A DNA stretch of 48,701 nt from Bacillus sp. (in: firmicutes) (GCA_023666125.1 JAMPCN010000008.1:1-48701); one strand, 5' to 3'; shown: positions 34,049 to 41,682, counted from the first letter of the stretch. The notes: generated from the letters alone by a model not told the origin. Numbers and translations: made by a program.

Positions 34049-34789
34049 TCAGTCTCCTTTCCCGCTTTGTGCCATGCAAAATTCCCTTGCCGACGGCGTT
34101 CCCAATAGACCCGGCAGAATCAGTTCCTTGGCTCCCCTGTCTGCAATTTTTCCGTCTGCGACTACGATAATCTCATCTGCAATATTTAAAATACGTTCCT
34201 GATGCGAAATAATGACAATAGAACCGTTACGATTTTTTTTCTGCATCCTCTCAAAGACCTGTATCAAATTCTGGAAACTCCACAAGTCGATTCCCGCCTC
34301 CGGTTCGTCAAAGACGGACACTTTGCTGCCTCTTGCCAAAACCGTCGCAATCTCAATCCGTTTCAGCTCCCCGCCCGAAAGGCTCGCGTTCACTTCCCGT
34401 CTGATATAATCTCTGGCGCAGAGTCCAACCTGTGAAAGATACTCGCAGGCATCCGCCACGGAAAGCTGCTTGCCGGATGCGATACGAAGCAAATCCAGCA
34501 CTTCCAGTCCTTTAAAGCGCACCGGCTGTTGAAACGCAAAGCTGATGCCCAGTTTAGCGCGCTCCGTAATGCTTTTATCCGTAATATCTTCGCCGTCTAA
34601 ATATATCCGTCCGGACGTCGGTTTCTCGATTCCTGCAATCAGCTTGGCCAGCGTGGATTTTCCGCTGCCGTTCGGCCCTGTAATGACTACAAATTTATTT
34701 TCCTGTATCGTCAGGCTGATATCCCGCACGATTTCTTTCTGTGTTTCCTCCTCCGAGACTTCAAAGGATATGTTTTTTAATTCCAGCAT
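34049..34789 (-). CDS. sufC: Fe-S assembly ATPase SufC
   Basis: SufC is the ABC-type ATPase that changes the shape of the SufB/D scaffold. Walker A is GPNGSGKST (38-46), the signature is LSGGELKRIEIATVL, Walker B is the strand before DEPEAGIDLWSFQNL, and the switch His is in IISHQERIL. The DEPEAGIDLW form is typical of SufC, as opposed to transport ATPases. It has 246 residues and lies 7 bp before sufB. Its leader holds a 16-bp GC-rich palindrome at 34809-34824. Confidence 0.9.
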   Translation of the reverse strand: MLELKNISFEVSEEETQKEIVRDISLTIQENKFVVITGPNGSGKSTLAKLIAGIEKPTSGRIYLDGEDITDKSITERAKLGISFAFQQPVRFKGLEVLDLLRIASGKQLSVADACEYLSQVGLCARDYIRREVNASLSGGELKRIEIATVLARGSKVSVFDEPEAGIDLWSFQNLIQVFERMQKKNRNGSIVIISHQERILNIADEIIVVADGKIADRGAKELILPGLLGTPSAREFCMAQSGKGD

Positions 34790-34808
34790 GATAATCCTCC
34801 GTCACCGC

Positions 34809-34824
34809 CCAGCCCGCGGGCTGG
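34809..34824. promoter_or_regulatory. Perfect 16-bp GC-rich palindrome in the sufC leader
   Basis: CCAGCCCG joined directly to its complement CGGGCTGG. It lies between the -10 box of the sufC promoter and the sufC start, about 20 bases before the ATG. It may be an operator for a dimeric regulator or an RNA stem close to the ribosome-binding site (GGAGGATTATC). Confidence 0.5.
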
Positions 34825-34844
34825 ACATCTTTCTTTCCTATTGT

Positions 34845-34884
34845 ATTATATCCCTTGACAGGCAATTATGTAAATATTTAAAAT
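34845..34884. promoter_or_regulatory. Overlapping divergent promoters of sufC (minus) and the GNAT gene (plus)
   Basis: On the minus strand TTTACA (34874-34869) and a perfect TATAAT (34850-34845) are 18 bases apart and face sufC. On the plus strand TTGACA (34855-34860) and TAAAAT (34879-34884) are 18 bases apart and face the acetyltransferase. The boxes interleave, so the polymerases should exclude each other. Confidence 0.55.
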
Positions 34885-34931
34885 AAGATATGCTCTTAAA
34901 TCCACAGTCCATAGAAAGATAGGGTATTTTT

Positions 34932-35441
34932 ATGAACATACGGCGGCTGTCTAAAACATATCAAGTGACAAGGTTACATGAGCGCCATGTGCATTCCGTG
35001 CTTGCGCTTTGTCAAAAAAATCCGCAATATTATAAATACTGTCCGCCCGCGGTCAGTATAGAAAGCCTTCTCACCGATATGTCGGCGCTGCCGCCCTCTA
35101 AAACGGCAAAAGATAAATATTATCTGGGTTTCTGGCAGGAAGAAAAACTGATTGCGGTGATAGATTTGATTTTGACATATCCAAATAAGGAAACGGCATG
35201 GATTGGCTTTTTTATGATGGAATCCGATATGCAAGGCAGGGGAATCGGTTCCGGCATCATTGAAGATGCCTGCCGCTATCTGTCAAAAAAATTTTCCTAT
35301 ATCAGACTCGGCTATGTGAAAGGCAATCTGCAGAGCGAGCATTTCTGGCTGAAAAATAAATTCGCCCCCACAGGCGCCACTACGCAGACAGACGATTATG
35401 AAATTGTGGAAATGCAGAGAAAACTGGCTGGGATGGTATGA
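34932..35441 (+). CDS. GNAT family N-acetyltransferase
   Basis: A 169-residue protein with the GNAT fold. The strand AVIDLILTYPNKETAWIGFFMM is followed by motif A, MQGRGIGSGIIEDACRYL (Q/RxxGxG/A binds acetyl-CoA). Then come IRLGYVKGNLQSEHFWLKNKFAPTG and DYEIVEMQRKL, typical of the last strands. The substrate cannot be told from sequence. The ATG at 34932 follows GATAGGG. It stands alone, divergent from sufC and convergent with the nuclease-like pseudogene, whose lost stop lets that frame overlap its last 46 bases. Confidence 0.85.
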   Translation: MNIRRLSKTYQVTRLHERHVHSVLALCQKNPQYYKYCPPAVSIESLLTDMSALPPSKTAKDKYYLGFWQEEKLIAVIDLILTYPNKETAWIGFFMMESDMQGRGIGSGIIEDACRYLSKKFSYIRLGYVKGNLQSEHFWLKNKFAPTGATTQTDDYEIVEMQRKLAGMV

Positions 35442-35900
35442 GGGGTAGTGGTGAGAGACGGACTTATGGTATGCCCAATGACATTTTGATATTTATGTAG
35501 AACTTTTTTATCACCTATTACTATTTCATCAAAAAACTCTGTTTCGGATTTCTTTCTTAATACCAGCTCCACTATTTTCGGATTTTTTAGCGCATTTCCT
35601 TTTATTAACGACTTGGGTCTTGCTTTTTTTCTCATTCTGTCCTTTTTTCACAAAATCAAAATCCGTTTCCGATAAAGTTCCCTGATAGCATTTATCAAAA
35701 AAAGTTTGTGGATTTATGTACGAATGTACTCCGGTTAAATGTTGGAAATTGTCTTTTTTCGCATTTACAATATAATATTTATTATATTCAAACGCTTCCG
35801 AACAGATTAAATACTCATAATCCAAATATACTTCCTTATAGCGCTTCGCTGCCTGTATGATTTCCAGACAAACACGCTTTTTAAAATTTTGTTCTGTCAT
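35396..35900 (-). pseudogene. PBECR-like nuclease gene, broken by frameshift and probable internal deletion
   Basis: The first frame (ATG 35900) gives LEIIQAAKRYKEVYLDYEYLICSEAFEYNKYYIVNAKKDNFQHLTGVHS and TFFDKCYQGTLSETDFDF-KKGQNEK. This resembles the phage Barnase-EndoU-ColicinE5/D-RelE-like nucleases (PBECR4 type as I recall them). After a run of seven A (35624-35630) homology moves to another frame: KARPKSLIKGNALKN...VELVLRKKSETEFFDEIVIGDKK. Intact relatives, from memory, have about 50-60 residues between these parts, so an internal deletion plus a shift is likely. The second frame runs past the expected end into the GNAT gene. AAAGGA precedes the ATG. A terminator and a tandem-hairpin RNA lie directly upstream. 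The codons are A-rich compared with neighbours, suggesting transfer. Confidence 0.7.
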
Positions 35901-35939
35901 TTGTTCCTTTCTGTACCAAAAATTTCCTAACTAATAAGA

Positions 35940-36074
35940 TAAAAAAGGATGACCGCAGCCATCCTTTTTGATTTTTAGCAGTTTACTCTGTAATGGGAAT
36001 AGGTTTTAGGTCTCTATCCCGACCAATGAAAACGGGTTTTCAGTCTCCGTTCCGACCTTATTATCTCTTTTTCT
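35940..36074 (-). ncRNA. Putative small RNA of two tandem hairpins with alike loops
   Basis: A transcript from the promoter at 36081-36109 to the terminator at 35941-35969 would be about 135 nt. It holds two imperfect copies (36035-36057 and 36002-36024, period 33, about 18 of 23 positions equal). Each can form a stem with an 11-base loop: 36031-36051 (5 bp) and 35995-36020 (7 bp with one bulge). Loops share the pattern AGAC-nn-AAAAC on the minus strand while the stems differ and still pair. The nuclease-like pseudogene starts 40 bases after the terminator. Promoter, repeats, terminator, toxin-like gene is the order in type III toxin-antitoxin loci. Confidence 0.5.
35941..35969. terminator. 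Strong terminator before the nuclease-like pseudogene
   Basis: AAAAAGGATG / CATCCTTTTT form a 10-bp stem with an 8-base loop. On the minus strand six T follow, then ATC; on the plus strand a run of T follows as well, so it can act both ways. Confidence 0.85.
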
Positions 36075-36080
36075 GATTCC

Positions 36081-36109
36081 AATATACATTAGTATATGAC
36101 GAAAGTCAA
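36081..36109 (-). promoter_or_regulatory. Promoter of the putative tandem-hairpin RNA
   Basis: On the minus strand TTGACT (36109-36104) and TATATT (36086-36081) are 17 bases apart, located 37 bases past the end of purA. The predicted start, about 36074, lies some 17 bases before the first repeat. Confidence 0.6.
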
Positions 36110-36145
36110 TGTTTTTTTAAAACTTTTTTATACTTTCTACCGAAT

Positions 36146-37438
36146 TTATTTCGCCAGCGGACTCTTGCGGTAAATGATATCGTCGCGCCCCGGCCCGTTG
36201 GAAACCATCGTAATCGGATAGCCAATCTGCTGCTCAATAAATTCCACATAAGCGCGGCAGTTTTCCGGTAATTCTTCGTAGTTTTTGATGCCGCGAATCT
36301 CGCATTTCCATCCCGGCATTTTCTTTAAGACAGGTTTTGCTTTCTCTAACTTCGCCGTCACCGGAAAATCCGTAGTAACTTCGCCGTCTATTTCATAGCC
36401 GATGCAGACCGGAATTTCATCCAGATAGCCCAGCACATCCAGCACGGTAAACGCTACATCCGTTGCGCCCTGTAAGCGGCACCCGTATTTGGAAGCAACG
36501 CAGTCGAACCAGCCCATACGGCGCGGACGTCCGGTTGTCGCGCCAAACTCGCCGCCGTCACCGCCGCGGCGTCTCAATTCGTCGGCTTCGTCTCCGAAAA
36601 TCTCGGAAACAAATGCGCCCGCTCCCACCGCGGAGGAATATGCCTTGCATACCGTTACAATCTGCTTGATTTCATAGGGCGGAATGCCCGCGCCGATTGC
36701 TCCGTAAGCCGCTAACGTAGAGGAGGACGTTACCATCGGATAAATACCGTGGTCGGGGTCTTTCAATGTGCCAAGCTGTCCCTCCAACAAAATCGTCTTA
36801 TTCTCTTGTAACGCCTGATGCAGATATGATGAAACATCACATACATAAGGCGCAATCATTTCTTTATACTGATGCAGGGTCTCTAAAAGTTCTGCGGGTA
36901 CAATCAACGGTTTGTGATATAAATGCTCTAATAACACGTTCTTCGTCTCGCAGATTCTTTCGACTTTCTCTTTTAAAAGTTCCTCGTCAAAAAGTTCGCT
37001 GACCTGGAATCCAATCTTTGCATATTTATCCGAATAAAACGGCGCAATGCCCGACTTGGTAGAACCGAAAGATTTTCCTCCGAGCCGTTCCTCTTCATAC
37101 TGGTCGAACAGAATATGATAAGGCATCACTATCTGGCATCTGTCCGATACCAAAATTTTTGGCATCGGTACGTTTCTGTCCGTAATGGATTTAATTTCCT
37201 CAAATAAAATCGGAATATTTAATGCAACTCCGTTACCGATAATGCTTGTCGTATGGTCGTAAAATACGCCTGACGGCAATGTATGAAGCGCAAATTTTCC
37301 ATAATTATTGACGATGGTATGTCCGGCGTTGGCTCCTCCCTGAAAACGGATAATAATGTCCGCCTCCCTTGCCATCATGTCCGTGATTTTGCCTTTGCCC
37401 TCATCGCCCCAATTAGCGCCTACGATTGCTTTTACCAT
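36146..37438 (-). CDS. purA: Adenylosuccinate synthetase PurA
   Basis: PurA joins aspartate to IMP with GTP, the first step from IMP to AMP. VGANWGDEGKGKITDMMA is the N-terminal IMP/phosphate loop, GGANAGHTIV and GIYPMVTSSSTLAAYGAIGAGIPP follow, and GEFGATTGRPRRMGWFD is the conserved C-terminal part. At 430 residues it is full length. GGAGGG lies 6 bases before the ATG. It has its own promoter and a leader hairpin, in contrast to purC, purF and purB upstream. Its product feeds PurB, encoded at 38721-40172. Confidence 0.97.
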   Translation of the reverse strand: MVKAIVGANWGDEGKGKITDMMAREADIIIRFQGGANAGHTIVNNYGKFALHTLPSGVFYDHTTSIIGNGVALNIPILFEEIKSITDRNVPMPKILVSDRCQIVMPYHILFDQYEEERLGGKSFGSTKSGIAPFYSDKYAKIGFQVSELFDEELLKEKVERICETKNVLLEHLYHKPLIVPAELLETLHQYKEMIAPYVCDVSSYLHQALQENKTILLEGQLGTLKDPDHGIYPMVTSSSTLAAYGAIGAGIPPYEIKQIVTVCKAYSSAVGAGAFVSEIFGDEADELRRRGGDGGEFGATTGRPRRMGWFDCVASKYGCRLQGATDVAFTVLDVLGYLDEIPVCIGYEIDGEVTTDFPVTAKLEKAKPVLKKMPGWKCEIRGIKNYEELPENCRAYVEFIEQQIGYPITMVSNGPGRDDIIYRKSPLAK

Positions 37439-37473
37439 AATTTTCCCTCCACACTATTATTTTTCCACAGTAA

Positions 37474-37498
37474 AAGCAGGTCTGTAAAAAACCTGCTT
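37474..37498 (-). promoter_or_regulatory. Hairpin in the purA leader
   Basis: AAGCAGGT (37474-37481) and ACCTGCTT (37491-37498) form an 8-bp stem. On the minus strand the second arm is followed by TTTACTG, a weak T tail. It lies about 35 bases before the purA ATG and behind the promoter, so it could be an attenuator. Confidence 0.45.
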
Positions 37499-37518
37499 CT
37501 GCCGTTTCTTACTTTATG

Positions 37519-37547
37519 ATTATAAAACATTTTTCATCATAAGTAAA
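37519..37547 (-). promoter_or_regulatory. Promoter of purA
   Basis: On the minus strand TTTACT (37547-37542) and a perfect TATAAT (37524-37519) are 17 bases apart, giving a leader of about 75 bases. Confidence 0.55.
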
Positions 37548-37609
37548 ATCAATATTTATTATATGTTATATAATTATAGGTTATGATATATCCTGTTTCT
37601 ACTTCTTTC

Positions 37610-38545
37610 TTAAATACTAAAATCAAACTTTCCGCCATATTCCGGCTTCTTCTCTGATTTTACGGCATCCCATTCTACTGATGCTATTTTTTCCATTAAT
37701 TCTTCCATGCTGTCCGCCTGTACGCTGGTGCGCTTGGTGTCTTTACTGTTTTTGGCGTAACTGAGCATTTCTTTTTTAGCCTCTTTTTCCTGTTCTTTTC
37801 TGTCGGCACGTTTTTCCTCTCTGGATTTTTCTAAACGCTCCCGTTGATTTGCGCTTGATTTTTCCAGTTCCGCAAAGAAACTTGTGGTACCGTCTTCATG
37901 AAATACCATGCCTATCTTAGTAATTTCCGAGGCTCCTTGTTCAAAACCAAATTGCCGATTGATTTTCTCAGACATTTTTACGGCATGTTCCATAGACTGC
38001 AATTTTTCTTTTGCGTAGTTCTCATCTTCCGCCATACGTTCCAGTTCTTCATTGGAAAAAACAACGGAAAACTCTTTTGTGCCGCTTTTTACTAAAGTTT
38101 TCAAATCATCCGTACTGTTGCCAACGAAAAAATCATATTTTCCGTATTGTTTCCTCAAGTTTTTCAAAAAGTCCTGCGCCTTTGAAGACAGTTTCGACTC
38201 ATTTGCTTTGGATATTTCACTTGTACTGTTAGAGGATTCGTTCTTTGCTCCTTTTTTAACACTATCCATCCAACGGGAAAGAAATGTTAGTCCGCTCTGT
38301 GTTCTTGCCCCGTCCGTTCCTGTGGCAATTTTAGAATATTTCGCATAAGCTTCCGGGTCATATTTCTCCATAAGTTTCTCTAAGTCTGCAGTTCTGAATG
38401 ACTTACCGGTCGTATCGCCTTTGATATCGTCCAGCGTTTCCGCCCTAGAAACACCTCTGTCCTCAATTCTTTTTAACTCTTCTTTCGCTTTTTTCGTGAT
38501 GTTTTGATAATCCGCCGCAATGTGCATATCCATGTTTACACTCAT
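37610..38545 (-). CDS. Uncharacterised protein, DUF6033-like
   Basis: About 311 residues, mostly charged and helical. The start MSVNMDMHIAADYQNITKKAKEE, the middle KAQDFLKNLRKQYGKYDFFVGNSTDDLKTLVKSGTKEFSVVFSNEELERMAEDENYAKEKLQSMEHAV, and the Lys/Glu-rich coil near residue 240-270 fit proteins annotated as DUF6033 in Lachnospiraceae, a name I give from memory. No signal peptide or membrane segment is visible. The frame is open to 38611, but I take ATG 38545 because GGAGG lies 7 bases before it. A structured RNA element ends just before that ribosome-binding site. It follows purB; function unknown. Confidence 0.7.
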   Translation of the reverse strand: MSVNMDMHIAADYQNITKKAKEELKRIEDRGVSRAETLDDIKGDTTGKSFRTADLEKLMEKYDPEAYAKYSKIATGTDGARTQSGLTFLSRWMDSVKKGAKNESSNSTSEISKANESKLSSKAQDFLKNLRKQYGKYDFFVGNSTDDLKTLVKSGTKEFSVVFSNEELERMAEDENYAKEKLQSMEHAVKMSEKINRQFGFEQGASEITKIGMVFHEDGTTSFFAELEKSSANQRERLEKSREEKRADRKEQEKEAKKEMLSYAKNSKDTKRTSVQADSMEELMEKIASVEWDAVKSEKKPEYGGKFDFSI

Positions 38546-38560
38546 ATTTTCCTCCATTCC

Positions 38561-38663
38561 GAAGCGTTTTACGCTGAGGATGCGAGCAGAATCGGGGATT
38601 CTGCTCTGCAATCAGGGGAATTTGTGACGCTTCTGCACAAATTCCGACTGAACTTGTTCAGTC
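38561..38663 (-). promoter_or_regulatory. Pseudoknot RNA element, copy B, before the DUF6033-like gene
   Basis: On the minus strand: hairpin 1 GACTGAAC-AA-GTTCAGTC (38663-38646). Hairpin 2 GGAATTTGTG / CACAAATTCC (38645-38617) with the 9-base loop CAGAAGCGT. Then hairpin 3 GAGCAGAATC / GATTCTGCTC (38606-38584), and ACGCTTC (38567-38561), which is complementary to GAAGCGT in the loop of hairpin 2. The ribosome-binding site follows within 10 bases. The same fold, with different but still pairing bases, lies at 41697-41764. Confidence 0.65.
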
Positions 38664-38699
38664 TATTGAAAAAAATGCTCATCAGAGATTTTTTTCAAT
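38663..38699 (-). other. Hairpin covering a possible 11-codon leader peptide
   Basis: ATTGAAAAAAAT / ATTTTTTTCAAT (38665-38699 area) is a perfect 12-bp stem. The minus strand has AGGAGG, then five bases, then TTG 38698, which opens an 11-codon frame (MKKISDEHFFQ) ending with TAG at 38663. The stem would hide the start codon. The frame may be an accident of the repeat; the strong ribosome-binding site makes it worth noting. Confidence 0.3.
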
Positions 38700-38720
38700 C
38701 TTTCCTCCTGAAATTTGTAT

Positions 38721-40172
38721 TTACACACTTATCTCCGCTTTCACCCCAAGCAATTCCTTATTTTCTTCCAAAATCGGATTGACAACCTCTGTGATGAATT
38801 TCTCCACCTGCAGCGGCGCGCGCCCGACATACTTGGATGGTTCCATTGTCTCTTGCAGTTCTTCCAGACTCATCGGGAAAGCGTCATCTTCGGCAATCAG
38901 TTCCAACAGGTTATTGTCTTTTCCCTCTTTTTTGACGTTAGCGCCCGCCTCCATGGAAAGTTCGCGGATTTTCTCATGCAGTTCCTGACGGTTGCCGCCC
39001 ATCTTCACGGCGTCCATCATAATATTTTCAGTCGCCATAAACGGCAGTTCGCTCATCAGACGCTTGGTAATAACTTTATCATAGACCACAAGGCCATCCA
39101 CCACATTGAGACATAAATCCAGAATGCCGTCAACGGCAAGAAATGCCTCCGGAATGGAGAGTCTCTTATTGGCCGAATCGTCGAGCGTTCTTTCAAACCA
39201 CTGTGTTGCGGATGTAATCGCGGGATTTAACGCGTCCACCATGACGAAACGGGAAAGCGATGCGATTCTTTCGCTTCTCATCGGATTGCGTTTATATGCC
39301 ATCGCGGAGGAACCAATCTGTCCTTTTTCAAACGGCTCTTCAATTTCTTTCAAGTGCTGCAACAGACGGATATCGTTTGACATCTTATGTGCGGAGGCAG
39401 CAATGCCCGCCAGCACGTTGCAGACTCTTGTATCCACCTTGCGGGAATAGGTCTGTCCCGAAACCGGGTAGCATTTTTCAAAGCCCATCTTCTTAGCTAT
39501 CATCGGGTCGATTTTATCAATGGTTTCCTGGTCGCCGTCAAATAATTCCAAAAAAGACGCCTGCGTACCGGTCGTTCCTTTGGAGCCAAGCAGTTTCATG
39601 GTAGAAAGCACATAGTCCAAGTCTTCCAAATCCAGACAGAATTCTTGCGCCCAAAGCGTCGCCCTTTTACCAACGGTTGTCGGCTGCGCCGGCTGAAAAT
39701 GGGTAAAGGCAAGCGTCGGAAGCGATTTATATTCCTGTGCAAATTTCGCCAGCTCGGCAATGACGTTCACCAGTTTCTTTTTCACAAGCTTCAGCGCCTG
39801 CGTCATCACAATAATATCCGTATTATCGCCGACATAGCAGGACGTCGCGCCTAAATGAATGATGCCCGCCGCTTTCGGACACTGTTTCCCGTATGCGTAT
39901 ACATGGCTCATAACGTCGTGGCGCACTTCCTTTTCCCTCGCTTTCGCAACGTCATAATTAATATCGTCCGCATGACTTTTCAACTCGTCAATCTGCTCTT
40001 TCGTGATAACGGGCTTTCCGTCCTGGCTTAAGCCTAACTCCATCTCCGTTTCCGCAAGGGCAATCCAGAGTTTACGCCATGTCCTGAATTTCATATCCGG
40101 TGAAAAAATATACTGCATTTCCTTACTGGCATACCGCTCCGACAGCGGGCTTACATATCTGTCTGTACTCAT
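38721..40172 (-). CDS. purB: Adenylosuccinate lyase PurB
   Basis: PurB splits fumarate from SAICAR and from adenylosuccinate, serving two steps of purine synthesis. The fumarase/aspartase signature is GSSAMAYKRNPMRSE. HLGATSCYVGDNTD, FTHFQPAQPTTVGKRATLWAQE and GTTGTQASF also fit. At 483 residues it belongs to the longer PurB type. The frame is open to 40346, overlapping purF; I take ATG 40172 since the protein then begins MSTDRYVSPLSERYASKEMQ, the normal start, with AGGGAGA upstream. Order purC, purF, purB. Confidence 0.95.
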   Translation of the reverse strand: MSTDRYVSPLSERYASKEMQYIFSPDMKFRTWRKLWIALAETEMELGLSQDGKPVITKEQIDELKSHADDINYDVAKAREKEVRHDVMSHVYAYGKQCPKAAGIIHLGATSCYVGDNTDIIVMTQALKLVKKKLVNVIAELAKFAQEYKSLPTLAFTHFQPAQPTTVGKRATLWAQEFCLDLEDLDYVLSTMKLLGSKGTTGTQASFLELFDGDQETIDKIDPMIAKKMGFEKCYPVSGQTYSRKVDTRVCNVLAGIAASAHKMSNDIRLLQHLKEIEEPFEKGQIGSSAMAYKRNPMRSERIASLSRFVMVDALNPAITSATQWFERTLDDSANKRLSIPEAFLAVDGILDLCLNVVDGLVVYDKVITKRLMSELPFMATENIMMDAVKMGGNRQELHEKIRELSMEAGANVKKEGKDNNLLELIAEDDAFPMSLEELQETMEPSKYVGRAPLQVEKFITEVVNPILEENKELLGVKAEISV

Positions 40173-40245
40173 AATATCAAATATCTCCCTCTCTTCATGA
40201 TAATCCCCATTTTTACTCAACCTGCAGGTTTTGGCCGCGCAAAAT

Positions 40246-41682
40246 TTATTCTTCAAACTCTCCCCTAATGTCATCCTTTGGTGGTTCCATAGGATAACTG
40301 CCTGTAAAACATCCTCTGCATATGCCAAGATGCCCTGCAATTTCATCCAGCCGCTCCATACGCAGATAAGCCAGCGTATCCGCCCCGATAATGCCGCGGA
40401 TATCCTCTACGGAACGCTCATAGGCGATAAGCTGCTCCCTTGCCGGTACATCCGTACCGAAATAGCAGGGATATAAAAACGGCGGCGAACTGACCCGCAT
40501 ATGTACTTCGGCTGCCCCCGCCTCGCGTAACATCCTGACTATCCTGTCGGAAGTCGTACCGCGTACAATGGAATCGTCTATCATGATAATCCGCTTTCCT
40601 TTGACTGCCTCTCTGATAGGATTCAGTTTTACCTGTACGCTGCTTTCCCGATTTTTCTGTTTCGGTTTGATAAAGGTACGGCCTACATAAGCGTTTTTAA
40701 CAAACGCCTGCCCATAGGGGATGCCGGACTGCATGGAATAACCAAGTGCCGCACAGTTGCCTGATTCCGGAACTCCCACAACCAAGTCTGCCTCTATAGG
40801 AGAGTCTATTGCCAGATACTTTCCCGCCAGGATACGGGAATCATAGACGCTGACGCCGTCGATATGGCTGTCAGGCCTCGCAAAATAAATATATTCAAAG
40901 ACGCATCTTGCCTGCTCTTCTTTCGCGATGCAATGTCTTTTATCTGATTCGATTCCTTTTTCGGGGGAAATGGTAACGATTTCTCCCGGTTCCACATCCC
41001 TGACAAATTCGGCGCCTATCGTATCGAGCGCGCATGTCTCCGACGCCAGGATATAGGCGTTTTCCCTTTTCCCGATACAAAGCGGCCTAAAGCCGTACGG
41101 GTCTCTTGCGCCGATAAGCTTTCTGGGCGACATGATTATCAGAGAATACGCTCCTTTTATTTTTAACATCGCCCGCCCTACGGCCTCTTCCACAGTACCG
41201 CAGTTTAAGCGCTCTCTCGCGACATGATAGGCGATGACCTCGGAGTCAATCGTCGTCTGAAAGATGGCTCCCGAATATTCCAGTTCATGCCGCAGCGTCG
41301 GCGCATTGATTAAATTGCCGTTATGCGCCAGCGCCAGCGTACCTTTTACATAATTTAAGACAAGCGGCTGCGCGTTTTCCCTTGTGCTGCTACCGGCTGT
41401 CGAATATCTGACATGCCCCACGCCGATATCGCCTTTTAATTTCTCCAGCGTATCAGGCGTGAAATTTTCATGTAAAAGCCCCATTTCCTTTGCGCTTAAA
41501 ACTTTTCCTTTCGGACCGTTCGTATCGCTGACCGCGATGCCGCAGCTTTCCTGTCCTCTGTGCTGCAATGCGAACAATCCGTAATAAATCGTAGAAGCTA
41601 CGTCATTTCCATCAAAATCATAGATACCAAAAACACCACACTCTTCCCTTAGTTTGCCTGTTTTCTCTATCTGATTTTTCAT
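40246..41682 (-). CDS. purF: Amidophosphoribosyltransferase PurF
   Basis: PurF makes phosphoribosylamine from PRPP and glutamine, the first committed step of purine synthesis. The Bacillus-type form has a short pro-peptide (14 residues), then Cys15 in REECGVFGIYDF, the nucleophile released by self-cleavage. GHVRYSTAG, AHNGNLIN and TTIDSEVI line the glutamine site. IIMIDDSIVRGTTSDR is the PRPP loop. Cys in RCVFEYIYF, YPCYFG and GICRGCFTG are the expected iron-sulfur ligands. The ribosome-binding site (GAGGATAAC) directly follows RNA element C. Confidence 0.97.
   Translation of the reverse strand: MKNQIEKTGKLREECGVFGIYDFDGNDVASTIYYGLFALQHRGQESCGIAVSDTNGPKGKVLSAKEMGLLHENFTPDTLEKLKGDIGVGHVRYSTAGSSTRENAQPLVLNYVKGTLALAHNGNLINAPTLRHELEYSGAIFQTTIDSEVIAYHVARERLNCGTVEEAVGRAMLKIKGAYSLIIMSPRKLIGARDPYGFRPLCIGKRENAYILASETCALDTIGAEFVRDVEPGEIVTISPEKGIESDKRHCIAKEEQARCVFEYIYFARPDSHIDGVSVYDSRILAGKYLAIDSPIEADLVVGVPESGNCAALGYSMQSGIPYGQAFVKNAYVGRTFIKPKQKNRESSVQVKLNPIREAVKGKRIIMIDDSIVRGTTSDRIVRMLREAGAAEVHMRVSSPPFLYPCYFGTDVPAREQLIAYERSVEDIRGIIGADTLAYLRMERLDEIAGHLGICRGCFTGSYPMEPPKDDIRGEFEE

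Noticed and set aside
35624-35630. Programmed frameshift at the run of seven A
   Set aside because: The direction needed is +1 (or -2), not the usual -1 slip, and a stretch of conserved protein also appears to be missing; decay is simpler.
35995-36057. Two similar repeats that might be a CRISPR remnant
   Set aside because: The spacing between copies is only 10 bases, the copies differ at about 5 of 23 positions, and no cas genes are near.
40173-40346. Longer N terminus of PurB reaching into purF
   Set aside because: The extra 58 residues are out of keeping with the family and overlap the end of purF; the normal PurB start is at ATG 40172.
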